Shown: positions 1-12,880, counted from the first letter of the stretch. The stretch is DNA of 64,000 nt from Sipunculus nudus (GCA_026874595.1 CM049318.1:43008456-43072455), one strand, 5' to 3'. Translations and numbers: made by a program. Notes: generated by a model from the sequence alone, not told the origin.

Positions 1-290
1 TGAACCACTCCTGGGGTATGAGCTGTTATCACAACAACATTCAGGTTGACACTGCACATTAAGGATAGGAGGTGGCACAACCTGTCTTTTAGGCACAACT
101 ACATAGGTGAACAAATAACTATGCCAGGTTTTGGAAAGATCGGTCCAATGGTCTCAGAGGAGTTCTCCGAAATAAACACCGCAGCGGTGGAGATGGCGGC
201 AGCGGAACCAATTCAAAAATATAGTATCAGCAAAACTTTGTTTTGGCGGATACTATTAGAAATTTCTAGGTCCAACTGCTACCATTTGTG
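1..290. repeat. End module of a dispersed repeat with terminal hairpin
   Basis: The stretch contains GGAGTTCTCCG, a GCGG/GGCGGC-rich tract and an imperfect hairpin at 223-255 (AGTATCAGCAAAAC paired with GTTTTGGCGGATACT). The same arrangement closes the repeat at 55555-55634, and related ends occur near 40925-40995 and 48980-49050. It lies in ARPC2 intron 6. No coding content was recognised. Confidence 0.6.
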
Positions 291-299
291 CTGATCTGA

Positions 300-1500
300 C
301 TAACAGGATGCTAAAATCATGGTCACACAATATAGCCACAGTGACCTTATTTTGGTTTCCATGAATATATTTTTTTCACTTTTCTAGATCTAACATTTAA
401 GATTATGGCCATATCTGACTTTCTGGGTGCTCAAAATTAGGTTTTACTCTCTTACCTCACAGAATATAGAGCATCAAGTTGTTGAAGGAGATTTGCCCAA
501 GACCTCCTTGAATTATAAGTTAGAAAGGTTCTAGGTCCAACCATTATGATTTGTGCCTATCTAACTTTCACAGTACTTTATTCATTTTTTTTCCCTATAT
601 ATATCTCACAGATTATATGTCACAGTAACCTAATTTCAAGATTCAATGAAGACTTGCTAAGGGCAAATTTTGGATTATACAATACATGATTCTGGATCCA
701 GCATATAAGTGCCCTGTGTGACTGTCTGAGTGCTAAGAATCATTATGTTTGCCAGTAGCTCATAGAATATAGGTCACCATGACCTAATTTCAGATTTAAA
801 AGAGCTCTGTTTAGAACGTCCCTGGATGATATGTCAAAAGATTTCGAGGAAAACGGATATAATTTGTACTGTCTAGCTTGGAGCTCAGAATAAAAAGTAT
901 TTGGTCTGTAGGTTCCCAAGGCATTCTGCCCAGAACCTCCCTGGATGTTGTGTTAGAAGATCCTTGGCTAGTAGATATAATTTGTGCCAATTTGACATTT
1001 GGGGTGCTCAAAATTAAGTTTTCAGCCAGTAGGTCCCAGAGTTTAGGACACCATGACTTAATTTCAGGTTTCTAAGGAGATTTGCCCAGAACCTCCCTGG
1101 ATGTTGTGTTAGAAGATTCTTGGCCAGCAGATGTGTTTTGTGCCCATCTGACATTCAGGGTGTGCAAATGACATCTTTTTCCTATATGTCACAGAATATA
1201 GGTCATGATGACCTAATTTCATGTTCCCAGGACCTCCCTGAATGTTACGTTAATAGATTCTGGGCCTAACAGATACAATGTGATCTCCGACTGACTGTCT
1301 GGTTGCTCAAAATCATTGTTTCGGCCCATAGGTTGCAGAATATAGGTCACTATGACCTTATTTCAGGTTTCCAAGGATATTTGCCGAGGACCTCCCTGGA
1401 TGTACAGTGAGAAGTTTCTCAGTCTAACAGTTACGATTTGTGCCCTGTTAACAACCTGCTGGATGGGTGGGCAGCAGACAAAGGGTGATTGTTATTGCTC
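300..1500. repeat. Tandem array of about 150-170-bp units
   Basis: Roughly seven to eight diverged units repeat in order: CAGAATATAGGTCAC-TGACCTAATTTCAGG, ACCTCCCTGGATGTT, a TTAGAAG-TTCTAGGTCCA block and GATTTGTGCC. The same unit occurs singly or in pairs at 3425-3640, 26290-26480, 26650-26890, 30160-30680, 33330-33570 and 37770-37996. Non-coding intron sequence. Confidence 0.7.
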
Positions 1501-1563
1501 AGAAGTATGTCTTCTCTTGGGCTTGAAAAGAGGACAACACATTTTTTTGTTACAAAATCAAAC

Positions 1564-1657
1564 CTGCATAAAGACTTTGCCTATGACCACATCGTCATCA
1601 TCCTTGAACACTGTGCTGAAGATCACGGTAACGCGGTCTTTCCTGGCATCCACATAC
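1564..1657 (-). CDS. ARPC2: ARPC2 coding exon 6 (last exon in window)
   Basis: The 94-nt exon finishes the Met codon and reads [20 protein letters not shown], then [11 protein letters not shown], the start of the second ARPC2 domain. The acceptor on the minus strand is TTTTTGCAG and the donor is GTTTGAT, a weaker but legal GT. The exon ends in phase 0. The continuation (usually EFKEGR...) is not found in 1-1563, so the remaining exons lie outside the window. Overlapping plus-strand open frames here are shadows of this exon. Confidence 0.94.
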
Positions 1658-1699
1658 CTGCAAAAACAACAAAGGTCACACGCTAAAGATCAAGGTCCA

Positions 1700-2430
1700 C
1701 TTTAATACAAAGACAGTTATAAATACAAGTGTAATAATGCATCACAGAATTGATGCATTGAATTGAAAGCCCTCAAATAAAATGAAATTGATTATTAATC
1801 TCCGAAATCAATTCATTTCTGTTAATTTTTGCATGTACCATCCTGAAGTCCTCTGCAAGCTCTCAAATTGGATGGAGCAGTTTGTGATGTTGAATCCCTT
1901 AATCTTGTATGAATCCTTAATGTACTTTTAAGCTTTTGCTGGTAGACAGCTATACTCATAAATGGTGGTAACAAGCAAATTCATGAAATTAATGTCCCCT
2001 GCTTTGGGCTCTTGTTGTCTTTCATGCTTGATAAGCAAACAAAATTTCAATAGAAAATCTTGAGGACACATGAAAACTTAAATAGATCCACTATGAAATG
2101 TGGAGACATCTGCAAGTGAACATAAAAACTTAAACATCTAGAGAAAATGGACCAAAATTTGATAATTATTTTTATGAGCTGGAGAGAAATATTTTCCAAA
2201 TAGACACTTCAAGGTATGTATGAGAACGATCACTGACCCAAATTTGAATGAAATCGGATAAAATTTAGGAAAGTTATCACACTAAAATAAAAAAAAAACT
2301 GACGGATGGACAGAGACAGACAAACAAACCTGCGGAGCGGGGGACAACAAACAGAGGGAGAGCTACATTATTATTTTATTTTTTTCTAGAATTACTAACA
2401 TCCATTTTGTTCATATTGCTTTATTTTTTA
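1700..2430. other. Intron 5 sequence, nothing recognised
   Basis: AT-rich intron between ARPC2 exon 6 and the repeat cluster. Short GACGGATGGACAGAGACAG-type tracts occur near 2300. No open frame with known similarity and no clear inverted repeat was seen. Confidence 0.5.
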
Positions 2431-2599
2431 AACAAGGCCTACAGGCCTAATGGGAACCTGTGCATTGGGAAATACACCAGGTATAATGCTTCAATGCTAG
2501 ACCATGACTTCTCACGTATATGAACAATGCAGGTACTAAACATTTTGAATAAGAAACAATTACACAAACATCACTGCTGAAATTCTGGCATGGGTACAC

Positions 2600-3300
2600 A
2601 CAACACAACTAGGGACCCATGGGTCTCAACGCTCAGTTGAATTTGTCTATAAGGATATTTTGAAAGAAATTTTTCAGAATGACAGTTCTGTGACCTTAAC
2701 CAATGACCTTGTAACCAAAAATTCTTAGAACTTAATATCCTTGAACTTGCAGCATTAGGATTATTGTAACAATCTTTTAAAAAGTGACCTTGACCTCTGA
2801 CCAGATAACCTCAAATTCTACAGGTTTCCTCACTTTGGGCAAGAAAGCCATGCGTGAACGTTGGAAAGTTCAGGATGAAAAGTTTGATTTACAGTGCATC
2901 CACAATCTTTTTAAAGATGTGGCTTCTGTGACCTTGACCTTTGACCTATGACCCAAAAATCTTTCCCTAGTGGCAGGTTAGCAATATCTTGAAGATGGAA
3001 GGTTTGCGATGAAAAGTTTGGCTTCAAATGCATACACATTCCTTAGTGGTGGGCCATTTATAAGTTAAGTTTGAAACCAATATATCAAACTTAACTGGAG
3101 TTATCATCTGGAAACTAATTTGTGTGGATGGACGGATTGACAGACAGACATACAAACAGACAGGGTGATTAGTATAGGGCATCCACTTGTGATCAATAAA
3201 CACACCAGGTTTTGGGACACCAGATGTAATGACAGCTGAGAAACTGACATGATTGTTGTCATTTTATAGTAAATAAATAGAAAAATATTTGTCAAAATAG
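2600..3300. repeat. GACCCATGGGTC module plus TGACCTTGACC units
   Basis: It begins with a GGGACCCATGGGTC palindrome and a CGCTCAGTTGA tail near 2612. About three diverged units of a TGACCTTGACCTTTGACC-bearing repeat follow, ending in a GACGGATTGACAGACAGACA tract near 3130. The same order recurs at 36468-37530, and parts recur at 44705-45080. Confidence 0.65.
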
Positions 3301-3424
3301 GAAAACCACCACGTTTCAGGAACTGACAAAACTAGTCATGGTCAATATTCAAGGCGAAATTCATGACAAACCATGCATTAATTATCAAGATATTGGAGGT
3401 TTTGTATCAAATTTTTTACTATTC

Positions 3425-3640
3425 TGGGGGGTACTTTCAAGCCCCATAGCTCGAAGGAAAAAGGTCGCAGTGACCTAATTTCAGGTTTCCAAGGAAATTT
3501 TTAATTGACCTCCCTGGATGTTCACTCTGAAGTTTCTAGGACCAGCTGTTATGATTTGTGCCCTGCTAACGGACGGCCGGACGTCCAGACGGACGAAGCG
3601 CCATATCTATACCTCAGTTGACTTACAGTCAGCTGAGCTA
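3425..3640 (+). repeat. Dispersed repeat unit ending in an imperfect palindrome
   Basis: The unit runs from ATTCTGGGGGGTACTTTCA through TAGGTCGCAGTGACCTAATT and GACGGACGAAG to a palindrome-like end with GTCAGCTGAGCTAAAA. Similar units ending in TAGCTCAG...CTGAGCTA lie near 26095, 27140, 33185, 37985 and 50005. Confidence 0.6.
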
Positions 3641-4030
3641 AAAATGATTGTAGCTGGCACCACCAGTCTTGTATACAAAAAGGTTTCAGAGATATATACA
3701 TATGCCCAAGTTCAGACTGATATATCAAACCCCTCCTGAGAAATAAGCAGGGTCACACACTGTGCAAAAAATTATTGTAGGTGGCACCACCAGTCTTGTA
3801 TACGACAAGTATACGATAATTAAAATACGATAGGTATAAATATGCCCAATTTCAGGATGATATATCAAATTCCCTTATAGAAATAAGCAGGCACAAAAGT
3901 CAAACACTGTGCAAATGTCATTGTAGATGGTGACACCTGTCTTGTAAACGAGAAACCCATCAAAGACACATAGACAGGTCAAAATATTAGGCCAATACAT
4001 CAAACTTACATTATGTCTGATGCATGGGGC
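3640..4030. repeat. Tandem about 140-bp units with GGTGGCACCACC core
   Basis: Three diverged units each start near GGTGGCACCACC(A/C)GTCTTG, continue with a TATGCCCAATTTCAGG-TGATATATCAAA block and end in GAAATAAGCAGG. Related units lie at 5340-5500, 10440-10850 and 28200-28640. Confidence 0.65.
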
Positions 4031-4079
4031 TGACCATGCTTAGCGGAGAAAGGCAGTTGCCCCGAGTGAACTGTAACAA

Positions 4080-4440
4080 ATTTGCTAGCTCAGGCTACTG
4101 CACTGAGTGAACTCTTGACCTGCACCTAGCTAGACTGGGTGAACTTTTGACCTGTACCTGGCTGCACTGAGTGAACTCTTGACCTGTTGCCTAATCTGAT
4201 ACAGTTGGCAGTCTGCCAAAGCTATAAATAGATTGGTTCCACATGCAGCCCTGATGGGCATGACACCCATGAGGTGATCACATGGTGCCCATGAGGTGTT
4301 CACATGTCATCCATGAGGGGATCACATGCCTTGTGCTTGGCTGCACTGACTGAACTCTTGACCTATATCTGGCTGCACTGAATGAACTCTTGATCTATTC
4401 CCAAATCTGAAACAGTTGGCAGTTTCTTAATCTATGTAAA
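4080..4440. repeat. Minisatellite, CTGAGTGAACTCTTGACCTG units
   Basis: About 45-bp units with CACTGAGTGAACTCTTGACC repeat several times, followed by GGCAGTCTGCCAAAGCTATA. A second copy of the array lies at 10890-11290. At 4257-4330 there are three copies of a CATGAGGTGATCACATG-type unit of about 28 bp. Confidence 0.65.
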
Positions 4441-4499
4441 TATACAGACACAATCTTGGCCTGTTGACAAATCTGTTTACACATACTGAAAGACTTCGA

Positions 4500-5775
4500 C
4501 TAAAATGCTTTTTTTCAAGCTGAAATATTCATAAACTTTTTATCAAAATATCTAGAAAAATTAAGATTCAGTTCTTTCATTGTTAAAGGTCCAATAATTC
4601 TGCCAAAAATCATTCAAGTAAACTTGAACAAAGGCCACCTAAGAATAATTTTTGTGCCATGTAACAGAAGTTATAATTGAAACAATAATTTTGTAGAAGA
4701 ACAGTTTTGCAGTCCTCAGTTTGAGTTAGACATAATAATGGCCATAAGACCAACTTAAGTTTTTCTTATATGACTGAAAGAACCATGTCCTACGATAATT
4801 CTTTTGAAAAATTGAACGATTCAACTTGGCAGTTTCATCATAAACATTTTAAGCTGAAAGAGGCTAAAATTATGAGGTTTTTGCCCATAAAAAACAGGTC
4901 AATGTAGGTGGCACATCAAAATCTGCAACTTCAAATATGAGGCTTGTGACCAACATTTGCACAATACTTGGTAATGCTAGCTTTTGTTATTTCTGAGATA
5001 ACTATGTCAGTATGCTTACTTGGCCAAATGACCGTTCAAATTCATTTAACTCCACTAAAAATCATCATATGCAAACCATTTGAACAAACTTGAGAGTGCT
5101 TGCCTCTGGGATCATTTCTGTAAAATATTGAACAATTTGGCTGGACCATTTTCAAGAAGACTTTTAAAGGTTTTTCAGCTTTTCCCCTATAAAATCTAAG
5201 TAAATGCAGATAGCAAAAAACATAAGCTGAATCCCACTACATTTGATATGTGACAGATAATTGCATAAAATCTGGGGATGGTAGCTCCTGCAATTCCTGA
5301 GAAATTATGGGTTGATATACAGATGAGAATTATTCAGGGGATTATTCTTGTAAAAGTCTTGTCTTGTACACGATAAAGCTATCCAGTATGGATAAATATG
5401 CCAAATTTCAGGCTGATATATCAAATTTCTCTGTAGAAATAAGCCGGGACATACATTGTGCAAATTGGCCTCAGTGGCATCAGTCAAAAAACGTTTTGCA
5501 GGTTTATAACTCATATGGGAAAATAAAGCAAATTGGCTAAGTTAAGCTTCCAATAACTCAGCCAGAAATCACTGAACCAAAACCATTTGAACAAACTTGA
5601 ATTATCAACATCTAAGGATAATTAATGTGTGAGATTTAAGAATTTGGCCCAGTGGTTTTTGAGAAGAAGATCTTTGTAGCAACTGAGCTAAAATGGGCTG
5701 TTATGGCATATGACTAAATTCAGCTTCCCATAACTCAGCCAAAAGTCACTGAACTGAGACCATTTGAACAAACTT
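4500..5775. repeat. Dispersed repeat units interrupted by the LINE (left part)
   Basis: Diverged units contain CATTTGAACAAACTTGAGAG, GGATCATTTCTGTGAAATATT and ACAATTTGGC. The series continues at 9505-10090 on the other side of the LINE insertion. Similar sequence is seen at 11500-11950. Confidence 0.6.
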
Positions 5776-5782
5776 CAGAAAG

Positions 5783-8700
5783 AAGAAGAAGAAGAAGAAG
5801 AAGAAGTTTATTCGACATAAAATTGTACATATCCATATATTGTATATTCAATGGTTTATATTTTTGTTTTTACTATGTCAGGAGACTGTTGTAAGGATTT
5901 TTTTTCCGCTGACACAACAGCCACCTGCAAACATTTGGTATAAGAAAGTATATATAACTATATAAATATGGATGATTGAACATGTTTGATACATTTACAA
6001 ATAGATGATAATAATTGTTTACAAAAATAGTGAAGGAGATTGAAAGAATTAATGGGTATTTATATGTTAGTTTGTTAATGGAGGAAAGGAAAAACAACGA
6101 AAAATTCTAATTTTTGTTACAGATGTAGCAGTTTGTTTGTGTGCAATTTTCTTTGTATGTATTTATAAAATCTTGTTTGGTGTAATTAATTAATCCTTGG
6201 AGGCTGTGGGTGTAGATTTTATCAGCAATGTTATGGTCAGTTTCATTTATGACTTTTGGTATTTTGTTCCTCAGACTATTGTCTGCTATTTTGGTTCTTG
6301 TTTTATTTGTAGCTAGGGTGTCTTTGTGTCTTGTGTTGTGTCTGTGCGTCATGTTTCTTGTCGATATATTAAACGTTAGGAAGAATTTTGGAAGTGCTGC
6401 ATGACAATAATTATAATAAAATTTTATTATGTTTAATTTGAAAATATCCTTGATTTTTAGGGTTTTTGATGATTTAAAGATTGGTTCTGTGTGTGCATTG
6501 TAGTTGTTATTTGTAATTATTCTTAAGGCTTTTTTTTGTAATTTTTCTAATCTATTTGTGTCAGAACCCCATATTAGGATTCCGTAATTTAATTGGGACA
6601 GAATAAGTGTATCATATATGGTTTTAAGTATGTGTATTGGTAGGTATTGTTTTAATTTATTTAGTACTCCTATGTATTTTGAAATTTTTGATGCAATTTT
6701 GTTTGTGTGTGTTTGCCATTTCATGTGTTCATTTATTGTTATACCCAAGAAATTGAAATCTGATACCCTTTCTATTGGTATTTTATCAATTTTGAGATCA
6801 GGGCTTCCATCTTTTAGAGTTTTATGTTTAGTATGAAAGATCATAAATTTTGTTTTTTGTACATTTAATGAGAGTTTATTAGCATTTAACCAGTTATGTA
6901 CTTTATTTAATTCTTTGTTGATGATGTGTTGGTCTTTTAGTTTGTTGAAACTTGCCAAGGGGTTAAATAATGTTGTATCGTCAGCGTATAGTATGAAATT
7001 AAAATAGTTGCTGCATTGATGTATGTCATTCATATATATTAAGTACAATAGAGGACCCAGGATTGATCCCTGGGGTACCCCGGTGTTTATTGGAAGTTTA
7101 TTTGATTTGTGTCCTTTGTAATCAACGTATTGCGTTCTGTTAGTTAGATAGTTAGTAAGCCATAGTAGAGTTTTTCCTTTAATACCGTAAAATTTTAGTT
7201 TATGTGTTAATATGTCATGATTTAAGGTGTCGAATGCTTTTGATCGGTCTAAATATATTGCGAGTGGCGTATTTCCATTGTCTATTTCTTTATATAGTCT
7301 GTCTGCTAATTCTAATATTGCGTGTTCGGTCGAGTGTTTTTTTCTGAATCCATATTGGCTGGTGTATATTAAGTCATTTGTTTGAAGAAAGTCGTATAAT
7401 TGATTGTATATTATTTTTTCAAATAATTTAGAAATGGTTGGTAATAGTGAAATTGGCCTGTAATTTTCAGGTTCATGAATACATTCTTTTTTGTGAATAG
7501 GGGTTATTTTTAGTTTATCAGGAAATATACCTGTAGTGAGTGACTGATTTATGATTATACTAAGAGGTCTGATAATGGCAGGACTAATTTTCTTAAGTAG
7601 ATTACTGGAAAGATTGTCATATCCTGTACTATTTTTTGGCTTGAGATTGTCAATTATGTTTTGTACTTCCGAGTCATTTACATGTTTAAAAGTTAAAAGG
7701 TTTTTAATGTTTGTACTTTGCTTTTTTTGTGTGTTTAGATATTTCTTGTAGTCTATTTTGTGACTGTTTTTTATTTTGTTTGCCATTTTTACTCCTATAT
7801 TCCCAAAAAAATTATTGAAATGATTAGCTATTTTTGTGGGATTATTTATTTTATCGCCTTTAATTATTACGTATTCGGGAAGGCTTTTTTTCTCTTTTCT
7901 TTGTATTATTTCATTGATTGTTTCCCATGTTTTTTTAATATCTGTTTTAGTCTTATTGAATTTATTGTTGTAGTAATGTTGTTTTGCTTCAAGTATTGTT
8001 TTTTTAAGAATTTTATTGTATTGTCTAAGTTGGTGTTTTTTTGTTGTGAATTCTATGCTATTTGTTTCTGCAGCTCTCATTGATTTATATAATGTATCTC
8101 TATATTTGATTGATTTAATGAGTCCAAAAGTTATCCAGTTTGTTTTTTTTGTCTTGTATTTGTTAAATTTTATTTTCTTTAAAGGCATGTTTTTATTTAT
8201 TGCTTGAGTCAGAATATTTTCTAGAATATTGTAATTTATATTTGGGTTAGAGGACATGTCTAGACTTATTTTATCAACAATTTTAGCGTTTGTCAAGTCA
8301 TTATGGAGGGAGTTTATGGTTTGTGGGGTGATGTTGCGCCTGAGGTTGTAGTGTTGTTTATTAGTTTTTATGTATTGAGCAGCTATATTAATGGATATGT
8401 AACATGGTAGGTGATCAGATATGTTGTTAATAAGAACACCTGACTGGCTGTGGCATGGTGGGACGTTTGAGAATATGTTGTCGATGAGTGTAGCTGAGGT
8501 GTCTGTGATGCGGGTCGGTATGGTTATGTTTGCGTGAAGTCCATGTGCGTGTACTGATTCCAAAAAGTTACGGTGTGCTGTTTTGGTTTTTATTTTGAGT
8601 AGATCTATGTTAAAGTCACCAGCTATAATTATGTCAGAGTTGTGTTTATTGATGTGATAGAGATGCATAGTTAGTTCTTCAATAAATTGGTTGATGTCTT

Positions 8701-9504
8701 CTATATTATTATTATATGGTGGTTTATATATATTGACTAGTTTGATAATTTTATTTGTCTCAGGTATCTTTACCTTTATAAATAATCCCTCCCAGTTTTC
8801 TGTTTTGATAATTGGTTGGTATATTTCATATTTAAATTTTTTATGTAGATATATTATTAGTCCTCCATGTTCTGTGCAGTGTTTGCCTTTGTGTATGCAG
8901 TTATAATTGTTTAGTTGTAGTGTACTTATGTCCGAGTCATTTTGTAACCACGTTTCTTGTAAGCATAGAGCACTGATTTCGATATTATTTGATATTAGTT
9001 CTTCTAGTAGTAGTGATATTTTGTCATGTTTTGCATTTATGCTTTGGCAGTTCAGTGATATTAATGTAAATTTATTTGGTTGTTTTAAGGTTTGGTTTAG
9101 TGTATCTGTAGTGTAGTAGAATGAGTTCGGGTTTTGGATTGTGTGTGTGTATTTATCTGTCTTGTTTTCAATTAAATTTCAGATTTTTGATAAATTATTG
9201 TTGGCTATTCCTCCAAAGTTTTTTAATATGTCTGCTTCATTTGACATGCTTTGATTAAAATTAATAATAATAATTAACCCACTAGGGAACTAAAGAGCGA
9301 CTGTTTGGAGGTAACAGCTGTGGTCAAAAGTATAGAAGTTAGGATCTTAGAATTAAGTTTATATAAATATTCTAGATAGTAAAATATAGATAATAACTGT
9401 ATATGTTACCAGATAGAACGGTTAGAGAGTAATAGTAACAAGTTCAGTAGTATCATGAAAGAAATTAGATTAGAAGTTTGATTTTGTATGCTTTAAAAGT
9501 TTAA
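5783..9504 (-). mobile_element. Non-LTR retrotransposon, CR1/L2-like (Jockey superfamily), nearly full length
   Basis: A 3.7-kb LINE lies in the same orientation as ARPC2, inside intron 5. From its 5' end (9504) it has a roughly 255-bp leader, one long ORF (9247-6107), a 300-bp 3' region and a (TTC)n tail read on the minus strand, seen as (GAA)n at 5783-5806. TCAGAAAG occurs immediately on both sides (5775-5782 and 9505-9512). Removing the element restores a copy of the surrounding dispersed repeat, so this is a true 8-bp target duplication. A microsatellite tail in place of poly(A) fits CR1/L2-type elements. No separate ORF1 was seen, so the insert may be 5'-truncated or lack ORF1. Clade placement is tentative. 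Confidence 0.88.
6107..9247 (-). pseudogene. LINE ORF2: endonuclease plus reverse transcriptase, one internal stop
   Basis: A 1,046-residue frame is interrupted by a single TGA at codon 23 (9181-9179); downstream it is open for 1,023 residues. An apurinic-type endonuclease fold is visible: SLNCQSIN, then LQETWL near 8960, then AGDFNIDL near 8610. Reverse transcriptase motifs follow in order: a PISLLPTISKLFEK block, SKAFDTLNHD, GVPQGSILGPLLYLIYMND, and the catalytic YADD at 6988-6977. The C-terminus ends in a cysteine-rich QTNCYICNKN. These domains nick target DNA and copy the element's RNA into the nick. If translation starts after the stop, the endonuclease is still almost complete, so the stop may matter little. 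The many plus-strand open frames across it are shadows. Confidence 0.9.
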
Positions 9505-10440
9505 TCAGAAAGCACTACCCTAGGATCATTTCTGTGCGATATTAAACAATTTGGCCAAATGGTTTCAGAGAAGAAGGTTTTTTGTAGCTGTCAGTATGAT
9601 ATGGGCACTGATGACCCCCGTTCAAAAAAGGCCGATGCAGGTGGCGTCACCAATACCTGAATTTCAGACATGACTCATGTGACCAACATTGGCATAAAAT
9701 TTGGTGATGACAGCTCCAGCCGTTTCTAAGATTGTAATTTTAGTATGCTTTTTTGGACAGATGACTAAGTTCAACTAGCTGTTACTCGGCCAAAAATCAC
9801 CGAACTTAAACCATTTGAACAAACTTGAGAGAGATTGTTCCAGGGATCATTTCTGTGAAATATTGGACAATTTGGCTGAACAGTTTCAGAGAAGAAGATT
9901 TTAAAAGTTTTTTTTTTGCTTTTTCTCTATAAAATCTAAGAAAATGCAGTTAGCCAAAAAATAAGGAAAATCCGATAGAGTTTTCTAGATGACTAATTTT
10001 TTGCAGAAAATTTCTTGATGCTAACTCTTGCCATTTTCAAGATAGTATGGGTTAATGTACAGACGACAGACGACGGACGCAGGACTAGGCTACACCATCG
10101 CATAAGCTCACAGGTTCGCTAAAAAGTCTGAAACTTACTTCTTTAGTAAGAATTCTGTCGAGAATTGATTTGAAGAGGGCCCTCACAATTGACAGGTTAA
10201 AGGTATGAAAATACCGGCAAAATGCACGAAAAGATCAAAAGATGGTACAGCAGAGCTCCATTTTCCCAAAAGCATTAGGGGACAAGCTTTTTTTTTTAGG
10301 AAAAAAAAACAAACTTTTAGAAAAATAATCATGGGTCTAGTCAAGGGTCATGTTCGACGAAAGTTAATGATTAACTTAATGCCATTTTACCCAGGGAACA
10401 CGTTTTTTTCTTTTCCATCTAAATAATTGACAACCTGGAC
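9505..10440. repeat. Dispersed repeat units, right part, plus unassigned intron
   Basis: This continues the CATTTGAACAAACTTGAGAG series from the left of the LINE up to about 10090, where a GACGACAGACGACGGACG tract ends it. From 10130 to 10440 I see only AT-rich intron with poly-T and poly-A runs. Confidence 0.5.
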
Positions 10441-11290
10441 ATACAAACAAGGCCTACAGGCCTTATGCGAATCTGTGCAATGGGATATACACCAGGTATT
10501 ATGCTACATGTATATGAACAATGCAAGTACTAAACATAATTAACAAGAAGCAAGTACACAAACATTCCTGCTGAAATTCTGGCATGGGTGCACACAACAC
10601 AAAAATGATTGTAGCTGGCACTACCAGTCTTGTACATGATAAAGCTATCCAGTATGTATAAATATGCCAAATTTCAGGCTGATATATCAAATTTCTCAGT
10701 AGAAATAAGCCGGGACATACACTGTGCAAAAGCCATTGTAGGTGGCTATACCTGTCTTGTAAATAAGAAAGCCATCAATGAGGTTTTAGACAGGTCAAAA
10801 TTTCAGGCTAATACATCAAATTTCCCTTGGGTTTGATGCACTGGGCTGACCAGGCTAAGGTGAGAAAAGCAGTTGCCCCTAGTGAACTGTGACAAATTGC
10901 TGGCTCAAGCTACTGCACTGAGTGATTCTTGACCTGCACCTGGCTTGAATAAGTGAACTGTTGACCTGTACCTGGCTAAACTGTATGAATTCTTGACCTG
11001 TTGCATAATCTGACACAGTGGGCAGTCTGCCAAAGCTATAAATAGAATGCAGCTACTGCACTGAGTGAACTCCTGACCTGCACCTTGCTAGACTGAGTGA
11101 ACTCTTGACCTGTTGCATAATCTTGCACAGTTGTCAGTCTGCCAAAGCTATAAACAGATCTGTGCCTAATCTGATGCAGTTGGCAGTCTGCCAAAGCTAT
11201 AAATAGAATGCAGCTACTGCACTAAGTGAACTCTTGACCTGTACCTGGCTGCACTGAGTGAATTCTTGACCTTTTGCCTAATCTGCTACA
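10440..11290. repeat. GGTGGC-type units followed by CTGAGTGAACTC minisatellite
   Basis: Two diverged units of the repeat seen at 3640-4030 are followed by the about 45-bp CTGAGTGAACTCTTGACC minisatellite with GGCAGTCTGCCAAAGCTATAAATAG spacers. The order matches 3640-4440, so the two loci are copies of one composite repeat. Confidence 0.6.
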
Positions 11291-12219
11291 GTTGTGTCAG
11301 ATATGGTATGTGCACCGTACGCTGGTGCCACCTGTCGGGACTTTGTGTGAGTATACTGGCGATCACGTGTCATGTGTGACGTAGTTACTTTGTGAGTTGC
11401 ATTGTGTGCCAAGATGGCTTCCGCTCTGTGATTAAATGTGTTCTCGTTCATTTAGTTCTTCTTGTGTGGTTGTAAACAAACCTAAGGACATACATAGAGA
11501 CACCATCTTGGCCTGTTGGTAAATCTGTTTACACATAAAGAAAGACTTTAGCTAAAATGCCTTTTTTTAAGCTGATTCATTCATAAGACATTTTTAGAAT
11601 AATGATGCAGTCCTTTCATTTTTAAAGGTCTAATAATTGTGCCAAAAATCTTTTAAGTGAACTTGAATGAGGTCCACCTAAGAATCATTTTTGTGCAATG
11701 TTACATAAATTGAATCAACAGTTTTGCAGAAGGAGACTATTGGAGCCCTCAATTTGAAATAGGCTTACTAATGGCCTCAAGACCAACCTATCGTATTTAT
11801 GCGTGTACAAGATGACCCCCTGTGTAAGACAACCCCCAATTTTGAGCCTCAAATTTTGGTACAAATTATTTTTCAACATCTTGGAGCTGCCAGTTACTGA
11901 GGATCACTATGTCAGCATACTGATCACTTTAAAACTGATTATTGAAATGGGATTTTATAATATTTGATTCTTACAATGGTCAGTGGTATATTTTTTTATG
12001 AATCTATAAGTGAAACAGGAAAATTATATAGAAAGGTATGGAGCAGACCAAAACAGCATTTATTAAATATATCAAAGAATGTGTATTATACAATAATTCA
12101 AATGAATATCATAGGAGACAGCAGAGGGTCAATTTTAGGGCCCAAATTTGGGTAAAAAATTATTTTCAGCAAATGTCCAAGAGGTGGCACCCACTAACAA
12201 CTAGATATTTCAGGTACAG

Positions 12220-12880
12220 TAGCATATACTGACACTTGGCAAGCCACTATGGTTTCTTCCATGCACCCTTATTGAGAAATGGACAAAAGGTGGTGCCACC
12301 TGTCTTCCGCAGAAGACAAAGCCATCCAAGATCTTTAGTTAATTTAATTTTTGGACCAATCCATGCATTCCTTTTTTGAGATATTTATGATTTTGTGTGA
12401 TTTTCACCATATATGGCATTATTTAAGGTCAAGGCCACTCTCATAGGAAAGGTCATGACCCCAATCTAAATATTCATCTTCCCATAACCCATGTCTATGT
12501 ATATGCATAATGTGAAAGAAACCTGTCCATTAGTTTTAGCCATCCAAGATCTTTAGTTAATTTAATTTTTGGACCAATCCATGCATTCCTTTTTGAGATA
12601 TTTATGATTTTGTGTGATTTTCACCATATATGGCATTATTTAAGGTCAAGGCCACTCTCATAGGAAAGGTCATGACCCCAATCTTAATATACATCTTCCC
12701 ATAACCCATGTCTATGTATATGCATAATATGAAAGAAATCTGTCCATTAGTTTTAGACTTATAATGCTCACAGTACTGTCAAGTGGCAATGATGGTGTTT
12801 TAAAGGTGCAAAAACAAGAAAAGGACAAAAGGTGGCGCCACCTGTCTTCCGCAGAAGTGCTTACAAGGAAAAAACATGCC
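12220..12880. repeat. Composite repeat with a 218-bp tandem duplication
   Basis: It starts with the CATATACTGACACTTGGCAAGC module shared with 39157 and 46170 and contains two GGTGGYGCCACC palindromes. A segment beginning GCCATCCAAGATCTTTAG at 12321 is repeated at 12539 with few differences, a period of 218 bp. Confidence 0.7.

Noticed and set aside
7551-9116. Several plus-strand open frames across the LINE
   Set aside because: Antisense shadows of the well-supported reverse transcriptase frame.
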